From a virus: a DNA stretch of 23,810 bases. Location of the stretch: positions 1-23,810 of the IMG/VR virus record IMGVR_UViG_3300030380_000934; one strand, written 5' to 3'. Both the position numbers and the translations under genes were made by a program. The notes under the pieces were generated by a model, which searched no databases, was not told the DNA's origin, and saw nothing but the letters and a program-made list of their open reading frames with translations. Below, piece after piece: positions 16,440 to 23,394 of this stretch (position 1 is its first letter; each line of letters begins with the position of its first letter).

Positions 16440-16647
16440 TATATTCTCCTACAAGAGTGTACATTACAAATCTAGGTTGACCTTTCTTTTCTACCCAAAC
16501 ACTTTCTATGTCATAGCCATCTGCTCTTAGGTTGTAAATAATTGAAGATAATCTGGTGGCTCTATACTTAGATATAGCTGTCCAAGTGTCTATATGACCA
16601 TAACTCAATAAATGTTTTTTAATTTCTTGCGATTTATTTTGCTTCAT
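16432..16647 (-). CDS. Small winged-helix/HTH DNA-binding protein
   Basis: A 71-residue protein. The sequence KSQEIKKHLLSYGHIDTWTA and ISKYRATRLSSIIYNLRADGY matches the HTH_39-type helix-turn-helix (I-x-x-H-L-x-x-x-G-x-I-x-x-x-x-A-x-x-x-Y-x-x-x-R-L-x-x-x-I-x-x-L-R-x-x-G). It ends with a wing-like IESVWVEKK and RFVMYTLVGEYNE. The start at 16647 is chosen over the upstream ATG at 16716 because GGAG lies seven bases before it and it overlaps the stop of the previous gene (ATGA). The upstream start would give 23 extra residues inside that gene. It may regulate this cassette through the control region at 17357-17621, but that is inference. Confidence 0.82.
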   Translation of the reverse strand: MKQNKSQEIKKHLLSYGHIDTWTAISKYRATRLSSIIYNLRADGYDIESVWVEKKGQPRFVMYTLVGEYNE

Positions 16648-16961
16648 AATAGTTCTCCAAAAGTTTCTGGTGTGTAATACATATCTCTTTCTATAGGTAA
16701 TCCTAATGGTGGACACTTAATAGCTTTTATTTCATTAATATTGAAATATCCATATTCTCTGGTATCTTTACCAAACATCTGAGCAATACCAAAGCAGATA
16801 CCATCTTCGTCCATAGAATGTACCCACCAAGTCGCTTGACCTGATGGGTTAAAAAATTTAACAACAACTTTGTCGTATTCAATACTGCCATCAGTATCTT
16901 CAAGGCTTTTATTGTTATTTTCTAATAATTTTTTTTCTATTGCTTTAGTCAATAATTTCAT
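16644..16961 (-). CDS. DUF2958 protein
   Basis: A 105-residue protein matching DUF2958: LLTKAIEKKLLENNNKS, DKVVVKFFNPSGQATWWVHS, DGICFGIAQMFGK, then YGYFNINEIKAIKCPPLGLP and IERDMYY, the usual closing motif G-Y-F-x-x-x-E-I-x-x-x-x-x-P-x-G-L-P-I-E-R-D. The family is common on plasmids and in phages; its activity is not known to me. The ATG overlaps the upstream stop by one base, and the stop overlaps the next start, so the four minus-strand cassette genes form one operon. Confidence 0.87.
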   Translation of the reverse strand: MKLLTKAIEKKLLENNNKSLEDTDGSIEYDKVVVKFFNPSGQATWWVHSMDEDGICFGIAQMFGKDTREYGYFNINEIKAIKCPPLGLPIERDMYYTPETFGELL

Positions 16962-17356
16962 TATTTCACCCCCCAGCTTCTATTATGGTTATTTGCAACT
17001 TTTTCGTGTAGATATTCAAACCAATTATCTTTTATTGCTTGAAACATAAATTGAAATGATTCGTCATTCATAAGAGAATATTTTGCAATTTTACTTTTTT
17101 TAGTGTCTGTTCTTGGCTTGTAGATAAAACCTGTATTTTTACTTATAAATGCGTGGGTTTCGTTTCTACTTTCTTTTTCAAATATTGATTTTATTTTATA
17201 GTATTTTGAGCCACTTTCATCTATTTCAAACCTTACTGGTAATCTTTTCCCAGAAGATTTTATATGAGTTTTTTCTACATATTCTACATTTAAATATAAA
17301 GTATAATCTTTTGCTCTTTTAAATATCTTGTTTTGCTCGTCATTTCTTTCTTTCAT
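16961..17356 (-). CDS. Cassette protein of unknown function
   Basis: A 131-residue basic protein, first of the minus-strand operon. The start is MKERNDEQNKIFKRAKDYTL, followed by DESGSKYYKIKSIFEK, AFISKNTGFIYKPRTDTKKS and FQFMFQAIKDNWFEYLHEKV. The GFIYKP segment resembles a motif I have seen in small early proteins of marine phages. GGAG lies six bases before the ATG at 17356. The ORF ends by overlapping the DUF2958 start. No function assigned. Confidence 0.75.
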   Translation of the reverse strand: MKERNDEQNKIFKRAKDYTLYLNVEYVEKTHIKSSGKRLPVRFEIDESGSKYYKIKSIFEKESRNETHAFISKNTGFIYKPRTDTKKSKIAKYSLMNDESFQFMFQAIKDNWFEYLHEKVANNHNRSWGVK

Positions 17357-17402
17357 AATTATCTCCGTTTATTTAATTAAAATATAGATTTATATATAAG
17401 TA

Positions 17403-17420
17403 ATCTATATATATATAGTA
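17403..17420 (-). repeat. Promoter-like repeat, inverted copy
   Basis: Reverse complement of the 18-bp sequence at 17561-17578, facing the minus-strand operon. Both copies end with GAT followed by T/A-A toward their own start codon. Confidence 0.85.
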
Positions 17421-17545
17421 ATTGGTATTTTGGAAAAATAAAGGGCTATTTTGCTATTTCCCCGTAACTTTTTTGGTATTTTTTTGTAAGTTGCTGATTT
17501 TAAAGATAATTTAGTTATATATTCTATATATATATACTGTACTTA

Positions 17546-17562
17546 TATATGGTTGCCATATA
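17546..17562. promoter_or_regulatory. Operator-like dyad over the plus-strand promoter
   Basis: Perfect 7-bp inverted repeat TATATGG-TTG-CCATATA. It overlaps the proposed -35 box (17553-17558), so a protein bound here would block the plus operon. Confidence 0.5.
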
Positions 17563-17578
17563 CTATATATATATAGAT
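17561..17578 (+). repeat. Promoter-like repeat, forward copy
   Basis: Exact 18-bp match to the inverted copy at 17403-17420, oriented toward the plus-strand operon. The proposed -10 box begins at its end. Confidence 0.85.
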
Positions 17579-17621
17579 AAAGTATGTATCTATAAAAAAC
17601 TTAAATTTTAGGAGATTTAAA

Positions 17622-17717
17622 ATGGAAAATATAGCAATAATACTAGGCATATCATTACAGACAGTCGCAGTTATTTATATTTTATATAAAGTAAACCAAG
17701 AAACAAAAACTTATTAG
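17622..17717 (+). CDS. 31-residue membrane protein
   Basis: A very short ORF: MENIAIILGISLQTVAVIYI, then LYKVNQETKTY and TAG. The AGGAG at 17610-17614 is seven bases from the ATG, as strong as for the next two genes. Residues about 3-22 are hydrophobic, enough for one membrane span, and the end is charged. It is the first gene of the plus-strand operon, ten bases before the next ATG. Small phage membrane proteins can act as holins, pinholins or exclusion factors, but nothing selects between these here. Confidence 0.7.
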   Translation: MENIAIILGISLQTVAVIYILYKVNQETKTY

Positions 17718-17727
17718 GAGAAAGAAA

Positions 17728-18144
17728 ATGAATAAATTAACTACACAAGAAAAAACAAAAGCAATATATTTCGTAGCTTTACAAAAGACCAAGAAACTTA
17801 AAATTAAGATTGCTAATCTTGAGTGTAAATATCTTGAAGAAGCAATAGTTGTAATGAATTTAATAAGTGCTTTAAAAGAAGAAACATATAAAAGTTATAA
17901 AGAGGGTGCAGATAGAAAAGAGTATGTCGCAAATGCAAAATATGAACTGTATAACCTTGAGCAAAAAATAAGTAAGTTAAGAACTGAACTTGATGAAAAT
18001 AATAATCTTCTTATGAGGAGCTGTATTGAAAGTGAAGATATAATTAAATATTGTTTAGATGGTGATTGGGAAGCAGTTTATAATGGACACGAGGAGTTTC
18101 AATTTCTTCATAAGGCTATAAGAAAAATAGAGGGTGTATCTTAA
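17728..18144 (+). CDS. Coiled-coil cassette protein, function unknown
   Basis: A 138-residue helical protein with heptad patterns (KLKIKIANLECKYLEEAIVV and KYELYNLEQKISKLRTELDE). The C-terminal part is IIKYCLDGDWEAVYNGHEEF and FLHKAIRKIEGVS. SD AGGAG is located eight bases before the ATG. Second gene of the plus-strand operon. No family recognised; early-type phage proteins of this shape are common and diverse. Confidence 0.72.
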   Translation: MNKLTTQEKTKAIYFVALQKTKKLKIKIANLECKYLEEAIVVMNLISALKEETYKSYKEGADRKEYVANAKYELYNLEQKISKLRTELDENNNLLMRSCIESEDIIKYCLDGDWEAVYNGHEEFQFLHKAIRKIEGVS

Positions 18145-18152
18145 AATTAACA

Positions 18153-18170
18153 GGGAGCAGAAATGCTCCC
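18153..18170 (+). terminator. GAAA-tetraloop stem-loop between plus-strand genes
   Basis: GGGAGCA and TGCTCCC form a perfect 7-bp stem with the GNRA loop GAAA. No T-run follows. The next gene's SD (AGGAG) lies eight bases past it, so it may protect mRNA, pause transcription or affect translation rather than terminate. Confidence 0.6.
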
Positions 18171-18188
18171 ACAAACTAGGAGATAGAA

Positions 18189-18512
18189 ATGGAAAATACA
18201 AAAAAGAAAGAATATGAGGGCGATTATGAGGGTTGGGAAAAAGAATGTTTAGCTGATTTAGATATTCCTAAATTGTGGGAAGATGTTTCGTGGAGTAATG
18301 ATATTGCTCCTTCTTTTCGTACACAAAATGGATTTCAAGTATTTATTATGGAAAAAGACAAAAACAAAAGGGAATTTCATAATGATGTAAGATTTTTTGT
18401 GCAACATTATAATTATTATGGTTATGATTTTGTTTGTCGTAGGTTTGATGATTTTAAAGAAGTTATAAATTATGTAAACCAAAATACAGGTGCATACATC
18501 TTTAAATATTAG
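18189..18512 (+). CDS. Aromatic-rich cassette protein, function unknown
   Basis: A 107-residue protein, acidic at the start (EYEGDYEGWEKECLADLDIP) and rich in Phe and Tyr (RFFVQHYNYYGYDFVCRRFD). SD AGGAG precedes the ATG by seven bases. It is the last gene of the plus-strand operon; its stop lies six bases from the stop of the opposing MuF-like gene, so the two transcripts converge here. No family recognised. Confidence 0.72.
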   Translation: MENTKKKEYEGDYEGWEKECLADLDIPKLWEDVSWSNDIAPSFRTQNGFQVFIMEKDKNKREFHNDVRFFVQHYNYYGYDFVCRRFDDFKEVINYVNQNTGAYIFKY

Positions 18513-18518
18513 TAGTTG

Positions 18519-19295
18519 CTAACTAATAACATCATCTTCTTCATCATAGAATGTTAAGAAGCAACGGCAGTTACAGACGTTCATAGGCCCACCAGCCGTA
18601 TCGCCTGGGCTAGACATAGCTATTGGTATAACACCATTTTTAGTCGGCGTATTTACAATAAACTTTTCATCAATGCCAACTCTTTTTCCGTCCATTCTCT
18701 TATGCCAACTTCTTGCTCTAGTATCTAGCGCATTATTCCATTCTTTCTTAGGATTTTTAAGTTCTAAAGATTTTGCTATTTCTAAATTACCAACATTCAT
18801 AGCGTTATGTGTTTCTGTTCTAGCTATAAGCGTTGCTCTACTACTAGCAAACGCAGAAGAATTTTTTATGTTTTTACTTATTTGTTGTATGGATAAACCA
18901 TCTCTTAAACCCTTTCGGATAGTATTTGCTATTTTTTTTCTTGTTGTTTCCGATATATTGGTTACTTCTTTGGCAGTATAAACGCTTACATAACTCGCAA
19001 CTATTTGTTCAGTTGTTTGCATTTCTTTTCTAAATCTTTGTCTATTAATTCTATTTGCTGTTTGCTCTATTACAAACGTATATTGGTTGGACAGTATAGA
19101 ATATAGCTCGTTTCCATATTCTTCACTAAAGATATTTTCTATGTCAAAACCAGCTAGATATTTTCTACTTGCTTGTATACTAACTTTATTAAATAATTTT
19201 TTAAGCTTGGCATTTAATCTTTTCGTATAGTTTAAATAAAGCCTTAATTGTTCTCTATAATCCCTACGTCTGCTTATTTTAATTTTGTCTGCCAT
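18519..19295 (-). CDS. MuF/SPP1 gp7-like head morphogenesis protein
   Basis: A 258-residue minor head protein. Family signature residues: SRATLIARTETHNAMNVGN (A-R-T-E-T, residues 158-162), then WNNALDTRARSWHKRMDGKR with D191, R195, H198 and D202-G203, and the end SSPGDTAGGPMNVCNCRC with the N-C-R-C motif (242-245). Such proteins sit inside the head and may be ejected with DNA. N-terminal residues 1-120 are helical and charged. The ORF overlaps the HNH gene by 17 bp. It is complete; the end is five residues (DDVIS) beyond the conserved part. Confidence 0.93.
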   Translation of the reverse strand: MADKIKISRRRDYREQLRLYLNYTKRLNAKLKKLFNKVSIQASRKYLAGFDIENIFSEEYGNELYSILSNQYTFVIEQTANRINRQRFRKEMQTTEQIVASYVSVYTAKEVTNISETTRKKIANTIRKGLRDGLSIQQISKNIKNSSAFASSRATLIARTETHNAMNVGNLEIAKSLELKNPKKEWNNALDTRARSWHKRMDGKRVGIDEKFIVNTPTKNGVIPIAMSSPGDTAGGPMNVCNCRCFLTFYDEEDDVIS

Positions 19296-19572
19296 ATAAC
19301 ATATCCTTAGTTTCTTGCAATAGTTCTTCTTGCGTTCCCCATTTACTCGTAAAATTTTTAGGACTGTGATGATATGCTTCTTCTGATGTTCTGTGGTGGT
19401 ATGGGCATAAGGGTATAGTTTCTAGGTATGTTGCTTTTTTACCTAATCCAGAGCCATTTTTTATGTGGTGTATTTCTGCTGGTGTATCTGAATAACCCAT
19501 CTTATGACATACTATACAGCCTAGTTCTGCAACAATAGCCAGATGAAGTTTTATTTCTTTTTGTGTAGCCAT
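19279..19572 (-). CDS. HNH nuclease, Ref-like (RecA-dependent nuclease family)
   Basis: A 97-residue HNH protein. C19-I-V-C22, H35-H36, C56-P-Y-H59-H60 and H68-H69 provide the metal and active-site residues. The order A-E-I-H-H-I, then I-P-L-C-P-Y-H-H-R, then the end KWGTQEELL resembles the C-terminal nuclease domain of the phage P1 Ref family (RecA-dependent nuclease) more than the gp74-type HNH of HK97. It has only this domain; P1 Ref has an extra N-terminal part. HNH proteins next to terminases are known to help packaging in HK97-like phages, so that role is also possible. It overlaps the peptidase stop by one base and the MuF-like gene by 17 bp. Confidence 0.85.
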   Translation of the reverse strand: MATQKEIKLHLAIVAELGCIVCHKMGYSDTPAEIHHIKNGSGLGKKATYLETIPLCPYHHRTSEEAYHHSPKNFTSKWGTQEELLQETKDMLYGRQN

Positions 19573-19973
19573 TATTCAATTATCTCAAAATGAACAGCGT
19601 CAATAAAGGACATATCCCTGTTTAATTTAAAATCACCAGTAACCCAGCTTCCACCCCAACGTATTTTTATATCTAATATTTCGCAAACTTCTCCAACAAC
19701 TCCAGCAACTGCTTCATAAAATTCCAGCTCCCACGTTACCTTACCACCGTTGTAACATACAATATCAACAGCTTTACCTTGACAATGTAAAGACTTAGCG
19801 CCAACTTTACTTTTACCCTCTGCTAATAATTGCTCTGCTCTTTCTACGCTTCGCAACCCCTCTGTGATACCAAAGTCTATAGGCGTTATTTTAATGACCT
19901 CTGTAAATACAAGCTTTAAATCTGGGTGCACTTCTTCTAGTCTTTCTAATGATGTTTGCCCAAACTTAAACAT
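19572..19973 (-). CDS. Peptidase M15-type endolysin
   Basis: A 133-residue protein of the VanY/L-Ala-D-Glu endopeptidase (M15) family. GLRSVERAEQLLAEGKSK (39-56) is the typical start of the fold, then SLHCQGKAVDI with H63 and D70, and VHFEI with H128, the three expected zinc ligands; E130 would help. Length agrees with single-domain phage endolysins such as that of T5. No signal peptide is visible, so a holin would be needed for access to the cell wall. Placed between portal and nuclease rather than in a separate lysis module, it could also be a virion-linked peptidase. Confidence 0.9.
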   Translation of the reverse strand: MFKFGQTSLERLEEVHPDLKLVFTEVIKITPIDFGITEGLRSVERAEQLLAEGKSKVGAKSLHCQGKAVDIVCYNGGKVTWELEFYEAVAGVVGEVCEILDIKIRWGGSWVTGDFKLNRDMSFIDAVHFEIIE

Positions 19974-19976
19974 AAT

Positions 19977-22103
19977 TTACTCCTTAGATGACAGTGGGTG
20001 GTCTTTAGGTAGTAAGTCTAAATCAAACTTACCACTTCTAAATCTTCCAGAACGTACAGCATATAAGAAAGCATTCACTCTTGCATACGCCCATTGGTCT
20101 TCCGAATTAACACTAGGTCTTACACTTGATGGGTTAGTTCTATATGCGCCAACACCTCTTTTAAATACTTTACCAAGCATACCTACAGTTACACGCTTAC
20201 CTTTCTTATCGCCATATTTGTCGTTATGCTCATCTACTTTCCCTTGCAAAGCTTTTTCTACAGTCTTAGATAATCCAGCAACTTTTGTTTCTAGTTCTTC
20301 ATTAAAACTTTTTTCTCTTTCTCGCATTATTTTATTTCTTTGTACCTTACTCCAGCTAAAGCCAGCGTCCCCACCCCATAAAGCCCAAGCAATACGCCCA
20401 GCAGATGGATAGCCTTTCTGGCTAGGTCTAAAGCCTTGACCTTGTTTATCTACTTCGTGTCTTGAGAAAAAAGAGAACATTCTCAATACAGTACTTGCAG
20501 ACATACTTGTTCCATTTATTATCTGATTGGCTCTTGTTACGCCTACTTGTGTACCACCTCTATTAAACTCTTTACGCCATTCAAGACCACGCTTGGCTTC
20601 TGCTTTCATACCAGCAGTTGCAGTAAAGCTTAAGTCTGATACAGCTTTTTCTCCTACTAACTCGTCATATTCTTCGTGCGTTTCACATGGCATATAAACT
20701 GTTTCGCCATCTAGTTCCATAGTATGTGTACCAGAACAACCTATTGCGTCTGCTCGTCTTTCTGCTTCTTCTTCACTTTCAAACACATCTTCTTCTGGCA
20801 TTGCTTTTTCGCCATAAGCATTTTCCCATTCTTCCTCATAAGACTTTTCGTCATCTTCTGGACTTGAATCATCTACTTCACCAATAGGAAATAAATTTGA
20901 TGGTACAAGTAAACTGTCGCCACCATCTATTGATTCCAATCCTAGTCTTTCTCTGGCTTCGTTTCGTGTTAATATTCCTTGTTGCACACCTTGTGATACA
21001 TTTGAAAAAATTTGCTTACGTTTTTCAGCCATAGCTGGAATACTATCCATATTATATTTAATGCTTATATTTTCGCCATAAGACGTGCTCAACCACTCGT
21101 TTAAATCACTTTCAAGTCTTTCTAGTAATGGTATTACAGTTTCCTCATATAAAGATAATCTTGCTTCGGCTACGTTGGCGTATGTTTGGTCTGCTATTCC
21201 TACAAGTTGCGCTGGTACCCCAAAGCATAATGCAATTTCTCTGGCTGACATATTCATCAACTCTAAAAAATCCATGTCTTTTGGATTTAAGCCCATTTGT
21301 TGATAATCAAAATCGCCCTCTAATAATAGTGGTCTACCAGAATTATATGAGCCCTTAAATCTAAATTCTAAATCTTCCAAGATACTTGCTCTTTGGTCGT
21401 CAGTAAGTGTAGCAGACATGCCAGTTTCATCTTTAGGTTGAAACTTAATCATAGCAGATGGTGTACAGCCATTTTTTAATAAACCAACATTATGCAATCC
21501 AGCTAAATTATGTTGGTCAATATTATATGCACCAGCAACAATAGGAGATAATCCGTAAAAATCATCTAAAGGGTTCCAAAGTTTAACGTGCTTTAACTGT
21601 GATATCCCTGTTAACTTATCCACAGGATATTCATTTACAGTTTTATTATCTATTTTATAACAATATCTATCTGGTATCATAGAACTACTAGCTTTTATTT
21701 CTACTCTATCTGGCCTTAATAAATATAATTCTGATGGCTCACCAAATTCTTTATCTTTCAACATATATGAATTTCCAGAAATTAATAAATAACTTATCAT
21801 TGAATGGAAAAATTCTACTTGTGATTGAAGTGGGTTAGGTCTTTTTAACAAAGATAACAATGGGTGGCTCTCTAATTTTATATCGCCAGAAAATACATCT
21901 ATGCTTACCGAACTTGAGCTATTTGCTATCATAGAAACACATTTGTACACAATAGCGTTTTCTTGATAACCGTCTTTGGCATAATCTTTGTATCTTCTTG
22001 TAGTTTTGGATTCGTATGCGTTAATTCTATTAATTATTACTTTTGGAGCTTCTTTCTTTCGTATTGGCTCTGTTTGTTTTTTAAACCTATCAAATAATCC
22101 CAT
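19977..22103 (-). CDS. Portal protein with C-terminal multi-domain extension
   Basis: A 708-residue protein. Residues 1-400 are an HK97-type portal: GYQENAIVYKCVSMIANSSS, HPLLSLLKRPNP, then VEFFHSMISYLLISGNSY, LYLLRPDRVEI, and MNMSAREIALCFGVPAQLVG (284-302), TYANVAEARLSLYEETVIPL. After an acidic linker (412-450), residues 441-480 hold a short Cys/His motif (GCSGTH..., MPCETH; C456, H460, C473, H476). Residues 497-590 have GLEWRKEFNRGGTQVGVTRA and YPSAGRIAWALWGGDAGFSW, a module I recall as a domain in marine phage structural proteins. Residues 640-700 contain VFKRGVGAYRTNPSSVRP and WAYARVNAFLYAVRSG, similar to DUF5824-like domains. A normal portal is about 400-450 residues. The reading frame is intact, so this looks like a true fusion. 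Confidence 0.93.
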   Translation of the reverse strand: MGLFDRFKKQTEPIRKKEAPKVIINRINAYESKTTRRYKDYAKDGYQENAIVYKCVSMIANSSSSVSIDVFSGDIKLESHPLLSLLKRPNPLQSQVEFFHSMISYLLISGNSYMLKDKEFGEPSELYLLRPDRVEIKASSSMIPDRYCYKIDNKTVNEYPVDKLTGISQLKHVKLWNPLDDFYGLSPIVAGAYNIDQHNLAGLHNVGLLKNGCTPSAMIKFQPKDETGMSATLTDDQRASILEDLEFRFKGSYNSGRPLLLEGDFDYQQMGLNPKDMDFLELMNMSAREIALCFGVPAQLVGIADQTYANVAEARLSLYEETVIPLLERLESDLNEWLSTSYGENISIKYNMDSIPAMAEKRKQIFSNVSQGVQQGILTRNEARERLGLESIDGGDSLLVPSNLFPIGEVDDSSPEDDEKSYEEEWENAYGEKAMPEEDVFESEEEAERRADAIGCSGTHTMELDGETVYMPCETHEEYDELVGEKAVSDLSFTATAGMKAEAKRGLEWRKEFNRGGTQVGVTRANQIINGTSMSASTVLRMFSFFSRHEVDKQGQGFRPSQKGYPSAGRIAWALWGGDAGFSWSKVQRNKIMREREKSFNEELETKVAGLSKTVEKALQGKVDEHNDKYGDKKGKRVTVGMLGKVFKRGVGAYRTNPSSVRPSVNSEDQWAYARVNAFLYAVRSGRFRSGKFDLDLLPKDHPLSSKE

Positions 22104-22110
22104 ATTGTCC

Positions 22111-23394
22111 TCAACTAATTTTAAATATTGCTGTGCCAGATGATTGCAGAGAAGTTAACGCCCAAACAAGTGCGTCAAGCCTATCAGGCGATTTTATTGT
22201 CTGTGGTGTATATTGCGTCATCTGTTCTTCCAGTTCCTTAAAATATTCTGCGTGATGTACCTTATTCATTTCATACAACGCACTAATTGGCTCTGCTCTT
22301 AACATCTTTCCCCTTGTTGCTCTAACTGAACTGTAAGGCACATTTACATCTTGTACCCTTAACAGTTTTTCAATTAAGTCGCCACCGTTATTTACTTCAC
22401 ATACAATCCTATCAGCTTCAAATTTGTAGTACAACTCAATCGCACGTTTTATCCATACATCAGGGCTAAAAATACCAGAATAATCACCTAAAACATAATA
22501 ATTATTATCAACCCCTCTACCAGCAACTATAATTCCAGTTTCATCAGAAGATTGGTTAGACGTTACAGCTGGGTCAATCGCAACCACAATTCTTTGTAAA
22601 TCTGGAACAATGTCAATTCTGTTTTGCTCTATATTAGCAGAATTAAATAATGCACCCTCAATATCTTCTAGTATTTCTGCGTATAGCTCTTGCCTACCAA
22701 GTCTTGTACCCTCATATCTTTCTTTTAGCATTTTAATTGCAGATGGCGCTAGGTTATCTATGTTATCAAACGTACTACCTTTAATTATTTTTGTGTCTGC
22801 TCTTACAGCTAATTCTCTAATTAGTTCTGTAGGTCTAGGCGTTGTAGTAATTATACATTTTGGCGAATCACCAAGTCGTAATGCCATCATTAAATTATCA
22901 AATGTTTCACGATATCGCCACGAGGCTAATTCATCACACCATATTCTATGGAACTGTACACCTCTTAACCTGTCTGGCTCTATCGCTGGGAAGCCTGTAA
23001 TCCTACTGCCATTATAAAAAGTAATCTCATTTGCTGACTTGTTATAACCAGTTTCATTAAATAATTCTTTATCAAGAATGCCCAGCAGACCAGATTCACC
23101 AGCAAAACAAACTCGTTTTAAATCGCCATATGTAGGCGCTATTACACCACATATAACATTTGGATTTAGTAAACAGTATTGGATAATATCATATGCGCCA
23201 GTAAGAGTTTTTCCCCAACCTCTACCAGCTAAAAATAATTGTATATTGTAATCATCATCATCAATCACAATTTGGTTTTTTCTTGCTTTGTTATACCAAT
23301 CAGTGAGTAGTATTGTCGCTGTCTTTTTCTGAGAGTTTAGCTCTTTGAATGTCTTTGATAAGTTCAGCGAATTTGTCATCTTGATTTGTGCCAT
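22111..23394 (-). CDS. terL: Terminase large subunit
   Basis: A 427-residue packaging motor with both domains. Walker A AGRGWGKT (56-63), Walker B IWCDE (151-155) and motif C TTTPRP (183-188) form the ATPase. The nuclease has VVAIDPAV with D274, CEVNNGG with E333 and SPDRLDALVWAL with D404/D407. Compact length and the GRGWGKT/SPDRLDALVWAL motifs resemble the GTA gp2 terminase group. The start at 23394 is preferred because GGAG lies seven bases before it, although this overlaps the small-subunit gene by 95 bp; ATG 23379 is an alternative. Complete protein. Confidence 0.96.
   Translation of the reverse strand: MAQIKMTNSLNLSKTFKELNSQKKTATILLTDWYNKARKNQIVIDDDDYNIQLFLAGRGWGKTLTGAYDIIQYCLLNPNVICGVIAPTYGDLKRVCFAGESGLLGILDKELFNETGYNKSANEITFYNGSRITGFPAIEPDRLRGVQFHRIWCDELASWRYRETFDNLMMALRLGDSPKCIITTTPRPTELIRELAVRADTKIIKGSTFDNIDNLAPSAIKMLKERYEGTRLGRQELYAEILEDIEGALFNSANIEQNRIDIVPDLQRIVVAIDPAVTSNQSSDETGIIVAGRGVDNNYYVLGDYSGIFSPDVWIKRAIELYYKFEADRIVCEVNNGGDLIEKLLRVQDVNVPYSSVRATRGKMLRAEPISALYEMNKVHHAEYFKELEEQMTQYTPQTIKSPDRLDALVWALTSLQSSGTAIFKIS

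Larger units (their letters stand above)
17357..17621. promoter_or_regulatory. Divergent control region of the accessory cassette
   Basis: 265 bp without a gene between the divergent operons. It is strongly AT-rich and contains three (TA)n blocks (17405-17418, 17524-17537, 17563-17576). An 18-bp sequence, TACTATATATATATAGAT, occurs on the plus strand at 17561-17578 and exactly inverted at 17403-17420. Outside it lie CCATA (17556-17560) and, inverted, CCAAT (17425-17421). Toward each ATG follows a dyad: 17382-17390 with 17402-17410 (9 bp) and 17572-17579 with 17587-17594 (8 bp). They end 26 and 28 bp from the two ATGs. A plus-strand promoter TTGCCA (17553)/GATAAA (17576), 17 bp apart, is plausible. 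The SD for the plus operon is AGGAG at 17610-17614. Confidence 0.7.

Noticed and set aside
16648-16716. Longer N-terminus of the HTH protein starting at 16716
   Set aside because: The extra 23 residues lie wholly inside the DUF2958 gene and lack an SD; ATG 16647 has GGAG and overlaps the upstream stop.
17524-17537. Third (TA)n block as a further copy of the 18-bp repeat
   Set aside because: It shares only the (TA)n core; the flanks TAC...GAT are not kept, so simple AT-richness explains it.
18513-18525. Hairpin TAGTT-GCT-AACTA at the convergent junction
   Set aside because: Only a 5-bp AT-rich stem with no T-run on either side; too weak to call a terminator.
19864-20412. A 182-residue plus-strand ORF
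   Set aside because: Antisense to the portal C-terminus and endolysin, which have clear motifs.
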